A stretch of 64,000 bases of DNA from Atriophallophorus winterbourni (Eukaryota > Platyhelminthes > Trematoda > Plagiorchiida > Microphallidae): NCBI GenBank assembly GCA_013407085.1, contig JACCGJ010016348.1, forward strand, positions 43,821 through 107,820, written 5' to 3'. A program made the position numbers and the translations under genes. This document shows positions 1 through 9,048 of the stretch, piece after piece (within the stretch, counting starts at the first letter, position 1; every line of letters starts with the position of its first letter). The notes below the pieces were generated by a model that ran no database searches, was not told the DNA's origin, and was given only the letters and a program-made list of their open reading frames with translations.

Positions 1-32
1 ATGATTTACCCCTTTGCTTTTATTCATTATAG

Positions 33-131
33 GTTCCACCACGCCAACGCTTACTCTTTTTGGACATGAATCCGAGGTCACCTGTGTCAGTGTTTCAGCT
101 GAACTGGGTTTGGTCATAAGTGGATCCGCTG
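33..131 (+). CDS. nbea: Neurobeachin-like exon (third from the end of the reading: WD-repeat segment)
   Basis: Acceptor AG at 31-32, donor GT at 132-133. Two bases complete a codon begun upstream and one base (G at 131) is carried to the next exon, forming a glycine codon with GT at 1756-1757. Confidence 0.85.
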
Positions 132-3100
132 GTACGTAAATTTTCCCTCACGTTCACAACTCATTTATAACATGTTTACGCTGGTAGAATGTTAGTTTGT
201 TATCTTTTCGAAATTTTACACGCACACGCTTAAGTATTTGGTGTAGCACGATTTAAAAAAGACGATATCGTCGACCTGTTTCCGTGTACTGATCGCTTGA
301 ATGAATTTTCGTGTGAATCAATTTGGGTTGACCGCCGATAGTTTGCATTAATCTCGGTGAAAACAGTTCGATAAACTGCACGTAATACTGTCAGCTTTCC
401 CTTAATCTTGATCACTAATTCAGGAAAGTTATGTAACCGGCATTATTGCAACATCGACAATCGATCTTTAACTTGCTCGCAATGTTGATACTTAATATGT
501 GGGAATGAGGGCTAGAAAAACCTCGTATGTAACATTAGGTTCAAGCGATTTTATTTCAGTTAATACATGTGCTAGCCCACCCTACTACGACATCGCCACC
601 TACGGTGGCTTGGTCATGTCTACATAATGGAGAATGGTCGTAATCCGAAAGGTTTACTCTACTGTGAGTTGAAATCAGTAAGCAGACCATTGGGCAGATC
701 GCACTTGCAGTACAAAGACGTTTGCAAAAGAGATATGTAAGCTCTTGGCATTGACCCCGCGAGTTGGCAAGAACTTGCTCTTGACCGCCCACATTGGAGG
801 CATTGTGTAAAGCGCCGTCTGCAAGCTGGGAGGAGCAGATACAGCTCTTGGCTGCTGAACGCAGATCAAGCCGCCGTGGTGCAACTGACGCCCCAACGAT
901 CGAGTTTTGCCTATCGTTGCAAGCGCTGCCGGAGTGTTTCTCCCGAATCGGACTGTTTAGTTATTCGAAAAGCTTGCCTGATCCAGGCAAAGTGCCGCAC
1001 ACTCAGAGACTGCACGTGGGCTAAGATAATACCAGGTTGCCAAGGCCTAGGCAGATATGAGAAAGAAAATAAAAATGGCAGTGAGACTCCAGCATGTTTC
1101 CGCATGCTTCTCAATTCCAGTGGCCAGTCAATTTAGCCTGGTGTTAGCCCCACAGCACAGAAGTGCTGCACGATTACACATCCGTGCACAACATGGATAC
1201 ATACATCGTTCAGTCAACAAATTGTAACTTGATGTCGGGACCTGTTCGTCAATTTTTTTTTAAATTTATTGATGAAATTACTGTAACTGCTGAAAATTCT
1301 TTTAGATGAATAAAGCCGATTTCTTCTTCTTCACATACAAACATACACGTTGCATAGTTCGATAGTCACCTAAATTCATTCAAACACAACATCCATTTCA
1401 TGTCTATCCTGAGTTCGCTTAATAGCTGTCATGAACATTACTTAAGGATATCGTTTTCTACGGAGAACAAGCTTCTGTGTGCTAGTGGTTGATGCTCCGC
1501 ACGGACATCGGGAATACCTTCGCTATACAGGGAATTTTCCTGAAAGTCTCCTCGCCATCTTTTAGCCTCTCAATATACTACTGTTATTATTGTTGAAGAA
1601 GAAGAAGAAAAGAACTTTATTCGTTAAAACGAATTTTCAGTTCTTCTTACTGTTGTTGATTTAATCAAAATCACAATGATGCACCTTTGTATTGAACGAT
1701 GTCATGTTTCAAATGTTGTCGAATCGCTATCCCGATTGCTTGTTCTCATTAGCAGGTACTTGTCTTCTGCACTCAACTCGCGGCGGGTTACTCAGAAACC
1801 TGACCAAATCGTCCTTACCGCAGCCCGGTTCCCCGGGGATCGTCAACTTGGTTGCGTATCATCGTCAAGGCTACCTTGTTACGCAAACCGACGCTGCGCA
1901 ACTGAATGTGTTCTCGTTGAATGGGAAATCGCTTCAATCACGCGATCTCTCCGCGCTCGGCCTAATACCGAATTACCGACTGTCATCGTTTGTGTTAAGT
2001 TCGTGTGGAGAATTCGTCCTTGTTGCCGGCACAGATGGCGTTGTTTGGATTTTACGCGTCCATACTTTGACTCCAGTACACGCGTTTCCTCGTTGCGACG
2101 TGGCTGTACGATCGTTGGCTTTGACGAAAGATCAGCGGTAAGCATGTTTATCTGCATATGTATGTGCGCGGATGCAAAGCGGGTAACACCGTGCTAAATT
2201 CATGTATCACTGGCTGTATAAAGAAACACGCTTGACTTTCGCTTCTACTTTCTCTCTCCTGTATCTGTCTAGGTCTCTGCAACCTGACGCGTAATCTTTG
2301 GTGTGTGATTTCATTCGCACCATACTTCTCTCGTATCTTGATTTAAAACATACACTCAGTTTGTTTTGCCCAAACTACCGCAAATCAATCATTTCCTGAG
2401 GCTTTCCCTTTTTCCGAGCGCTGCATTTCTCCCAGCCTGGTTATCTCAACGCCTCAGCCCGCTGGAGTATCCATGTTGGTCACGCCACTCTCCATCATAT
2501 GACTCCGAGATTCACCATTTTCGTGAAACATGCTTGACAAGGTCACACCATTGATCTGATAACGTAAAACCATTCCTATTGAACGATTCAAGTTGGGCGG
2601 TTGCGAAACAAAGGCTGGTACGAATGCAGTCATACGTTAGATGGGCGCTGATATTCTTCCTAACATTGGCGTCCTGCTGCCTGCCGCCGGATCAACATTA
2701 ACTGCGGACCCTAGTTTGCGCACGCTACGCACTCGAGCTATATCTGTCATCAGATTTCATTTACAACTGGCCAAGACCAAAACAATTGGGGCGATATACG
2801 GCACCGTAGGGGTGGTGTGCCATCCGCTGATATTGAAACGCGCCTGTTCTATTGTTAACGTGAGAGCAGAACACCCATAGATGTGCAGTCTAACAGCTGA
2901 TCTCGGTCGTACGACACCCTGCTTGCCGAAGTCTGTGACAAAGCGAAACGTTACCCAACCAATGTCTCACCGATTCATTACACAGTTTTTTTTACCACAA
3001 TCCGTTTTAAATAAACTATTTATACCGTTTTTCCCGTTGTAAACTTTCTTTCAATCTTTTCTCGATTGCATATACTCAATTTCTCTTTTCGTTCTTTATT

Positions 3101-3991
3101 TATGTTTTTTTTAAATAGTCATTTCGTAACATGTTACTTTGGAAACCAGTTTACATGAGGGTTTGTTCCACTAAGCTTAAATATCCAATCCATTCGTGGA
3201 TCCAAGTCAGCCAATCAAATTTGTGGAATGACCTGCCTTACGTGCCTGGTACGTACAGTTGACTATCGGTTTTCTGCTTACGGTGCTTTATGTGAAGCCA
3301 GCAAGGTTACCTTCACAAAGACTGAGAGCACTGTCAACGCAGTAAATGACGTGATACTTCGGAATCACTATCAAATAAAATCGCACATCCGAATTTAGAT
3401 GGTTTGCTTACACAGTCTTCCTATCAAGTGTGAAACAGACTGTCACTACAGCCTAAAAACAAGCTAGCAGTGGTAATAGGTATTGGGTGGTAGCGTTATG
3501 TATTCACGACTATAGATTGGCTGCTTTTGTTCTTGGAAACAATATAGTTGGTTGTGCTCCTGTTGTTTCATGACTTAGAGCATGTTGGTTCGCCTTTTTA
3601 CATTCGTTGGATCTTGTGCTCACTCAACGAAAATGAAAGTCCCGAAGAAGTTGTCTTGCCGATGTTGCTTTATCCGTTCACGGGGTATTGACACCGGTGA
3701 GCTCACGCTTCTACGCATTATACCGTTGAGGTGCTATGCCACGAGGAATCGATGCTTGGGTGCCATACAAGATTATGTCGATTATTTAAATTACGAAAAT
3801 TTATTATCTCGGCTTCGCTAGAAAGTTACATCTTTTGATTATGTTATCTGTAAAGTTTGCTATATTCTTTTCATTCAATATTGTTAACCCTGCTACGTTC
3901 CAGATTCGTCATCGCTGGATTGAACTCAGGCTCGTTAGTTGTGTTTTTTAATAATTTCAACCAATGGACTGACCTTTATCAAACACAATAA
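33..3991 (+). CDS. nbea: Neurobeachin/LRBA-family protein, C-terminal WD40 part (three exons, 5' end outside window)
   Basis: Three exons join in phase: 33-131, 1756-2137 and 3904-3991, giving the last 188 residues and a TAA stop. Introns follow GT-AG (donors GTACGT and GTAAGC; acceptors ATTATAG, TTAGCAG, TTCCAG). Exon 1 encodes a WD-repeat strand containing TCVSVSAELGLVISGS, very close to the corresponding vertebrate neurobeachin/LRBA segment. Exon 2 continues the C-terminal propeller (SSCGEFVLVAGTDGVV, then LTKDQR) and exon 3 ends the protein a few residues after GSLVVFFNNFNQW, the same place neurobeachin ends. BEACH-WD40 proteins are large cytosolic scaffolds for vesicle traffic and receptor sorting; the BEACH, PH and upstream domains are not in this window. 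Family is clear; NBEA versus LRBA cannot be separated here, since invertebrates usually have one such gene. Confidence 0.88.
575..973 (+). pseudogene. RTE-like LINE, 3' end of ORF2 (5'-truncated copy in neurobeachin intron 1)
   Basis: On the + strand the reading contains WLGHVY, SRPLGR, then QYKDVCKRDM followed by a stop, and a Cys-rich tail (YRCKRC). This is the same C-terminal region as in the full element at 21863-25831 and the fragment at 45599-46454. It lies inside intron 1 and is broken by stops. Its end runs without a gap into an R1 repeat at about 974. Confidence 0.75.
974..1195 (+). repeat. R1 SINE-like repeat, copy 1
   Basis: Carries the hallmark order GCCTGATCCAGGC, AAAGTGCCGCAC, GACTGCACGTGGGC, CCAGGCCTAG, CTCCAG, then CAGCACAGAAGTGCTG. 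About 220 bp and fused directly to the preceding LINE tail. Orientation here is opposite to the R1 copies whose (CATAC)n tail lies at the right end. Confidence 0.8.
1593..1625. repeat. GAA microsatellite next to a TTTATT-rich repeat end
   Basis: A short (GAA)n run followed by AAGAACTTTATTCG. A related stretch in inverse orientation (AATAAAGCC then TTCTTCTTC) lies at 1308-1330, suggesting two opposed 3' ends of a retroposon family that terminates in TTC/GAA repeats. Confidence 0.4.
1756..2137 (+). CDS. nbea: Neurobeachin-like penultimate exon
   Basis: 382-nt exon between acceptor TTAGCAG (ends 1755) and donor GTAAGC (2138). It reads open throughout in the frame set by the preceding exon and ends with CG, completed to an arginine codon by A3904. 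Confidence 0.87.
2138..3903 (+). other. Neurobeachin intron 2
   Basis: 1766-bp intron. Apart from a decayed hammerhead-like relic at 2914-2970 I recognise nothing in it. A small open frame at 3582-3821 has no recognisable similarity. Confidence 0.7.
2914..2970 (+). repeat. Decayed family-1 hammerhead relic (Penelope-associated repeat)
   Basis: Reads ACACCCT, a damaged core, then AAGCGAAACGTTACCC. The GAAACGTTACC half is identical to the intact motifs at 5102-5146 and 8260-8304. The CTGACGA box and much of stem II are lost, so it should not cleave. Confidence 0.45.
3904..3991 (+). CDS. nbea: Neurobeachin-like last exon with stop codon
   Basis: 88-nt terminal exon after acceptor TTCCAG. It encodes FVIAGLNSGSLVVFF and a short tail, then TAA at 3989-3991. 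This matches the final WD repeat and C terminus of neurobeachin. Confidence 0.85.
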
Positions 3992-4215
3992 CCATGTATC
4001 TTTCCTCTGTACTTCGTGGAACAGAAAGCGCTTTTGATTTTTCCGTGTTTATGGTTATCGGTATCAACTGGCGTTTTTTTACTATTTTACTGGGCTGTGC
4101 ACTCTTCTTTTTTGTCCATTGTGATGATATTTTGAACCTCACTTTCTCATGTATGTGTGTTTCTATGTTGTGATATTGATGTTTTGTGGTGGCATTTCAG
4201 TCCTGGATGATTTTA

Positions 4216-4221
4216 AATAAA
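4216..4221 (+). promoter_or_regulatory. Candidate polyadenylation signal AATAAA for the neurobeachin-like gene
   Basis: AATAAA lies 225 nt after the TAA stop on the same strand and is the first canonical hexamer downstream. Cleavage would fall near 4235-4250. Confidence 0.5.
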
Positions 4222-4457
4222 AAACGTTTTGAGGATTTCGGTGATTTTGATGGGTCATTTCCTTGTGTTTCTTACTTGCCGTAATCCACAGGATAGCCAA
4301 ATATCGATTTGCGACCTTGTGAGATTGGAATTCGCGCCCATTTCCTAAGTTAACAATGTCATGGTTATTCTTGAACCTTCGGGAGAAGTCATTGCGTTCA
4401 GCACTATCTGGTTCCTTGTTTATCAGATCTCTGTCTGTTATTTACAAGTCTAATTAT

Positions 4458-4612
4458 TATTCGGAAGAGAAGTTTTTGCTGAGCGTAGATCATACCGACA
4501 GCGTGTAGATGCTGCCGAGTATTGCCTATCGCTGTAAGCACTGCGGGAGAGATTATTCCTGTCGAATAGGACAGTTTAGGCATTTGGTGTACATCCATCG
4601 GCCAAAGGAGAC
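4458..4612 (+). pseudogene. RTE-like LINE C-terminal fragment
   Basis: Encodes YRCKHCGRDYSC and a short tail that line up with the Cys-rich C terminus of the RTE-like element at 21.9-22.1 kb. Flanks show no other part of the element. Confidence 0.5.
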
Positions 4613-5030
4613 CAGTAACAATTATTTTGTAATTTTTTCATCCAACAAGGTTCTGGCTAGTAAAATAATTTTGTTACATAAAATCGTTCATACAGGCCAA
4701 ATGGTATTCGTCCGAGATGTTGCGCATACAGAGGCAGAGTGTACTCCCCCCTTTTTCATGCGAATGTGGATGACCTTATAGTTCTTACGTGGTCAAGATC
4801 CGACATGGACCACTTCGTTTTGAATATTTGGCGAACACTTCCAGACAATTATAATTCCAGGCTAACATAGATCTGCTTCAAATAATTCACCACTGAGGAG
4901 ATGCATCATTGGATGACTGAAAACCGTAGTCGTAGGCTACGAATTGTCCTTAACAATAAGTTCGTTACTGCTCTGACCATGAATTTATTGCATTGTGTAT
5001 ACTATCAAGTGTTTTTCCGTTGCATCGTCA
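4613..5030. other. Unassigned intergenic sequence
   Basis: No recognisable coding sequence, RNA gene or repeat family member beyond AT-rich DNA. Confidence 0.5.
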
Positions 5031-5101
5031 GTGGCCCTCTTAGAACAAATCGTTGCTATTCTTGAAAATAAAGTTTGTAATGAATAAGTTATAGCAAGTT
5101 T

Positions 5102-5146
5102 TTGGTAACGTTTCGCTTCTGAACACAGAAGCTTCGTCAGACCAAG
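5102..5146 (-). ncRNA. Hammerhead ribozyme motif, Penelope-associated family 1, copy A
   Basis: Read on the - strand: stem I strand TTGGT, core CTGACGA, one extra A, stem II GCTTCTG / loop TGTT / CAGAAGC (7 bp), core GAA, palindromic helix III ACGT, then T, with predicted cleavage before ACCAA, which pairs with TTGGT. All invariant hammerhead core positions are present; the extra A between CTGACGA and stem II is unusual. A 4-nt self-complementary helix III suggests a dimeric type I ribozyme, as described for Penelope-like elements. It lies about 180 nt 3' of a Penelope-type ORF tail (5329-5530) on the same strand. Confidence 0.72.
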
Positions 5147-5328
5147 GGTGTCGGTACGAACAGTATTCAGGTTCAAATGGTATTTTCTTGACCAATCCTG
5201 ATTTCTCTAAGCTAGACAGGGAGATCAAGACAATTGATCACACCCCCTAAATGCTGTGTTCATCCCTAAGTTGTTTAGTACAGGCGTGAACAGCGTCTGC
5301 TGACACCGCTTACGTAATCATGTGCGCA

Positions 5329-5532
5329 TTAGGTGTTATGTTCTTTAATCCTTATCCGCTGCAGAACCGAACGCCAGATTTTTGAGATATCCGCCACATC
5401 CACCTTGTTCACACCATACGCCCTAGCCGATTCATTGCAAACTTTATTTTCATGATTATGGACTCTCGATCGGTCTCGAATATTTTCAAATACCTCGTTG
5501 TTATTCTGTTTTGTGTTGATTTGACTACGCAA
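5329..5532 (-). pseudogene. Penelope-like element, C-terminal endonuclease tail fragment
   Basis: The translated end includes YGVNKVDVADISKIWRSVL, closely matching LAVNKVDGAEISTIW in the better-preserved + strand copy at 63091-63315, which shows a GIY-YIG-type SALAEH motif. Only the tail is left here. The stop at 5329-5331 is followed by 3' untranslated sequence and then the hammerhead motif at 5146-5102. Assignment rests on that internal comparison. Confidence 0.5.
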
Positions 5533-5534
5533 AG

Positions 5535-7236
5535 AAATTCGTAAATCCTAGCAATTAACGAACCGCCATCCCCTATTCGAATCGTACTACCGTGTTTTAT
5601 CGACTTTCCTTCCACGCGTCGTTCATTTGCAAGTGGAAACTCAAAACGTGTTCAAACTTCCATTCGAGTTACGCGATCCATGTTTATCCTCGTTCCGCGA
5701 TCATCACTTTTGTTTTAATGAGCACCTCATCAACTATCGCGACCTATGGTTGGACATTCGATTGTTGTGCTCGAAATAAATTATTCTGTCAGGTTACGTG
5801 GATACAGCATCAATTCATTTTCACAATAATGCTAATGGATACTGTCGCCGGAATGATCACCCAGGTTGATGAATGGCCATTTATTGTGCTTTTTAGGGTT
5901 AAAGTGACATGCTGGTTAAAATTGCAGGTTTGACTATGATGAGTGCGTTCAAGTCACGCATATAAACTATGTGGATATACGTAGACAGTACAATTGCAAG
6001 GCCTTGATCATGAAAACTTTCAAGGCTTCTACTCCATTTGTTGTTCTTAGTTAATGAGATTAGACAGCGTACGAACTACCGTTGTTCATTTTCGTGGCGT
6101 GTAATACGTAACCCGACTCTCACCTTTGTTTGCTCGCGCGTTTGCTGTTTTTCGTTCTCGAAGTGACCATCACCCCAAGTAGTGGGAAGTGCTCACTTCC
6201 ATTGCATTCATACCGAAGAGATTGGGAAAACGAAATGCTTTATTTGAGAAAACCAAAATTTCTCATCTTAACATTCCGTCACAGCCCACTCGGTCAAGTG
6301 CTAAACGAGATATACGGGTATTATTGCTCACTTTCCCGCTTGTGAAGGTCGAGAAGCAGATTGAAATCGATATATATTTCATGTTCTGCGTTTAAGATTT
6401 ATGGCTTCAAATAAAATATATTCCAAAGCCCGTCTAAATTTGAACAACAAGAAATAGCCAAGCTTGGCAAACCGCTGCCTTTAAGATCGATGAAGTATAT
6501 CCTTGTTCATTTGTATGTAAATTTTATTTATATCCTGAAAGATGCCTACAACAAGCTCAAGCGCAAAGTGGTTTAATATGACACACGAACGCACATCATA
6601 CTAACATCAGTTCCGAGACATCTACATATTTCACGCCGGTTCGGTGACGAATTTGATCAATAGATTTCGAAATCTTGTATGCAACATCTCGCTTTGTGGA
6701 CATATACATTTGTGACATGAAACATGTGAGTAACTCCTTCCGAACCAGATTTGGTTGCTTGTGGAACAAGCAATTAAATAACTTCAAATAGTTAAGTGAT
6801 TTATGAGGAATTTTTATGTTTATGACAACTCATCGATACCAAATCTTCCAATCATCCCCAAAGTTGATCATGGCATTGGCACAGGAAGTAAATGGCACGT
6901 CTCGCTTTGTTTAACTCATCAGCAGCCTAGATTAGTAAAATAAAAGGGCGTTATGTAAATTCGGTGACATGGGTATTATTTCTTCATTATTTTGTCTTCA
7001 GATCTGAGGAGAGTGTTCTCACCGATGAAGTGTAATTACAAAAATGAAATGACTTGTGAAAATGATCGAAATTTCAGCTCAACTTTATTTTTTTCGAAAA
7101 TAGTACCTAATAGAAACAAAATAACATCAATTTAATACACAAAATATTAAGGTTATAATAATCTAATTACGGCATCATTTTAAGATGGATTTCTTAAGGC
7201 AATTGGGATAAAGTATCTTTGATATAGTTGCTTCCT
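5535..7236. other. Unassigned intergenic sequence
   Basis: About 1.7 kb. Several open frames of 60-113 codons exist (for example 5592-5933 on +) but none shows a recognisable motif, and codon content does not set them apart. I see no RNA gene or mobile element. Confidence 0.5.
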
Positions 7237-7249
7237 GGACGGTAATCTA
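7237..7249. repeat. Target-site duplication (left) of R1 copy 2
   Basis: GGACGGTAATCTA occurs here and again at 7537-7549, bracketing the R1 copy plus a 63-bp inverted segment. Confidence 0.8.
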
Positions 7250-7473
7250 TGGTATGAAAGCACAAGCCTAATCCAGGCAAATTGCCGCACAGTGACAGAG
7301 TGCACGTGGGCTAAGATACTGTCAGGTTGCCCAGGCCTAGACAGATATGAGGGAGGATAGAAATGGTAGTAAGACTCCAGCGTGTTTCAGCATGCAAATC
7401 ACTACCGTTGGCCAATCAATTTAGCACGATGTTAGCCGCACAGCACATAAATGCTGCACGATTGCACATCCGT
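7250..7473 (-). repeat. R1 SINE-like repeat, copy 2
   Basis: Near-complete R1 copy (224 bp). Taking the strand with the (CATAC)-type tail as sense, it is on the - strand. It is bracketed by a 13-bp direct repeat and carries extra inverted flank DNA at its 5' end (7474-7536). Confidence 0.85.
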
Positions 7474-7610
7474 GGAGTGCTATGACGCGAAGATGTAAAG
7501 TGACATTTTCGATCGATCCGTTGTCAACGATAATTAGGACGGTAATCTAATTATCGTTGACAACGGATCGATCGAAAACACCACTTTAGATCTTCGCGTC
7601 ATAGCACTCC
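7474..7610. repeat. 63-bp inverted repeat with an 11-nt spacer
   Basis: Left arm 7474-7536 and right arm 7548-7610 are reverse complements with 4 mismatches in 63. The left arm is inside the retroposed insert (left of the second target-site copy), the right arm is the adjoining host DNA. Confidence 0.9.
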
Positions 7611-7678
7611 ATTTACTCCAACTATCTTTCTTCCCGCAAGCGTTTTCAATATATTCGAGAACCATCGGGAATCCGTGG

Positions 7679-7990
7679 TTATGGAAAAAACGAATTCATT
7701 ACAAACTTCCTTCTCAATCTTTCTCTCAATTGAATTTGGTGCAAAAGAAATTGAGCTAGCTTTACTTTTATGGGGATACTTCGAGAATAGTTATTTCTAG
7801 CATCAACATGACCCTTTGGTAGATTTCCAATCAACTCACATTTCATTAGTGACACTAACTCTGGTGTATTTATAGCAGGTTTCAAACCAAGTTTTCTCGA
7901 CAGTGGACCTAGAATCGTGTAGCGACAAGGCTCACGCCATTCGTCATTCTGTTCGTCCGTGAATGTGAAATGAACGCAAGGATGCCTGAA
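7679..7990 (-). CDS. Candidate terminal exon of an unidentified gene
   Basis: After a good acceptor on the - strand (TTTGCATATTCAG at 8003-7991) a frame runs open for about 103 codons to TAA at 7679-7681. It contains WREPCRYTILGPLSRKLGLK and IPIKVKLAQFLLHQIQLRER, with an amphipathic, protein-like composition quite unlike chance ORFs in the area. The preceding frame ending LTLAHMYQTALLMG at a GTTAAG donor (about 8081) would join in phase across a ~90-nt intron. I do not recognise the family. The 3' end abuts a Penelope fragment. It may be a host exon or a captured gene piece; upstream exons were not found. Confidence 0.35.
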   Translation of the reverse strand, partial: FRHPCVHFTFTDEQNDEWREPCRYTILGPLSRKLGLKPAINTPELVSLMKCELIGNLPKGHVDARNNYSRSIPIKVKLAQFLLHQIQLRERLRRKFVMNSFFP

Positions 7991-8169
7991 TATGCAAAGA
8001 AAATCGAGTGCAGTTGGTTAGAGTAGTTTTGGACGATATCGAACAGTTATTCAAATTTAAAAAAGTGTTTAATCTTAACCCCATTAGCAATGCAGTTTGA
8101 TACATGTGAGCCAATGTAAGCCGGCCTTTATCTTCTTTACTTTTATCGCATTGATGTGAATACACACTA

Positions 8170-8259
8170 TACTAGGAAGGTATTTAAAAATATTCGAGAA
8201 CGATCGGGATTCCATAATCATGAAAATAAAGTTTGCAATGAATCGGTTATAGCAAGTTT
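8170..8259 (+). pseudogene. Penelope-like ORF piece, inverted relative to the adjacent ribozyme
   Basis: The + strand reads a segment whose reverse complement lies in the 3' coding part at 5430-5490 (shared NHENKVCNES). It runs directly into the - strand hammerhead unit at 8260. The same inverted junction occurs at 5040-5101. Confidence 0.5.
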
Positions 8260-8304
8260 TTGGTAACGTTTCGCTTCTGAACACAGAAGCTTCGTCAGAC
8301 CAAG
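8260..8304 (-). ncRNA. Hammerhead ribozyme motif, Penelope-associated family 1, copy B
   Basis: Same layout as copy A: TTGGT, CTGACGA, extra A, 7-bp stem II with TGTT loop, GAA, ACGT, T, ACCAA, all intact on the - strand. About 230 bp of 3'UTR-like sequence (8305-8540) matching 5147-5370 precedes it. Confidence 0.72.
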
Positions 8305-8540
8305 GGTGTCGGTACGAACAGTGTTCGGGTTTAAATGACATTTTCCTGATCAATCCTGAGTTCTCTAAGATAGGCGAGATCATGGCAATTGATCACACCT
8401 CCTAAATGCTGAGTTAATCCCTAAATTGATTATTTTGTATGCAGATGCGAACAGCGTCCGTTGACACACTGCTTACGTAATCCATATGCACATTAGCTGT
8501 TATGCACGTTAATCATTATCCGCTGCAAAAAATTCGACCG

Positions 8541-8705
8541 CTGATCGTGGTCGTGCATAATTGACTTGATAACCCACTAGACTGACTATAGGCTGCTTTG
8601 TGGTAAGGTCGAAACAGAGGTGGTGGGTGGAGTCCCCTGTCCTGACTATCACCCTTGATTTCAAAAAGCTTGTGTCAAAAGCAAAACCTTACCCAAAAAC
8701 CGAAA
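8541..8705 (+). repeat. Penelope-associated 3' unit, + strand, with decayed hammerhead
   Basis: The stretch ending CCTGTCCTGACTATCACCCTTG matches the unit at 63855-63970. It is followed by a mutated ribozyme (AAGCTTGTGTCAAAAGC, then AAAACCTTACCC). It faces copy B, so two ribozyme units sit in opposite orientation about 340 bp apart. Confidence 0.5.
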
Positions 8706-8829
8706 TTGTGCAATCAGATTTCTTTGCATTATGAAAAACGATAGGTCAGAAACGTTATCCAATGAATTGCTGATTCGCTAATATCTTTTTGGGGGTTCAC
8801 GTAAGGTTTACGTGTATATATGTTACATA

Positions 8830-9048
8830 AAATCTTAAGCCTGATTCAGCAAAGTGCCGCACAATCATTAACTGCACGTCGCTAAGATACTGTCAAGTTA
8901 CCCATTCATACATGAGAAATTAAACGTAAAATATTAGTGAGACCGCAACGTGTTTCCGCATGTATTTATTGACCGGTGGCAAATCAATTCAGCGCGGACT
9001 TAGCTGCACAGAGCAGGCGTACTGCACAATCGCACGTACGAGAGCACC
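8830..9048 (-). repeat. R1 SINE-like repeat, copy 3 (diverged)
   Basis: Contains GCCTGATTCAGCAAAGTGCCGCAC, AACTGCACGT, GACCGGTGGC and a decayed 5' hairpin region. Older and more diverged than most copies. Confidence 0.7.

Noticed and set aside
3582..3821. 79-codon + strand frame with many Cys and Arg
   Set aside because: It lies in neurobeachin intron 2 and shows no known motif or splice support.
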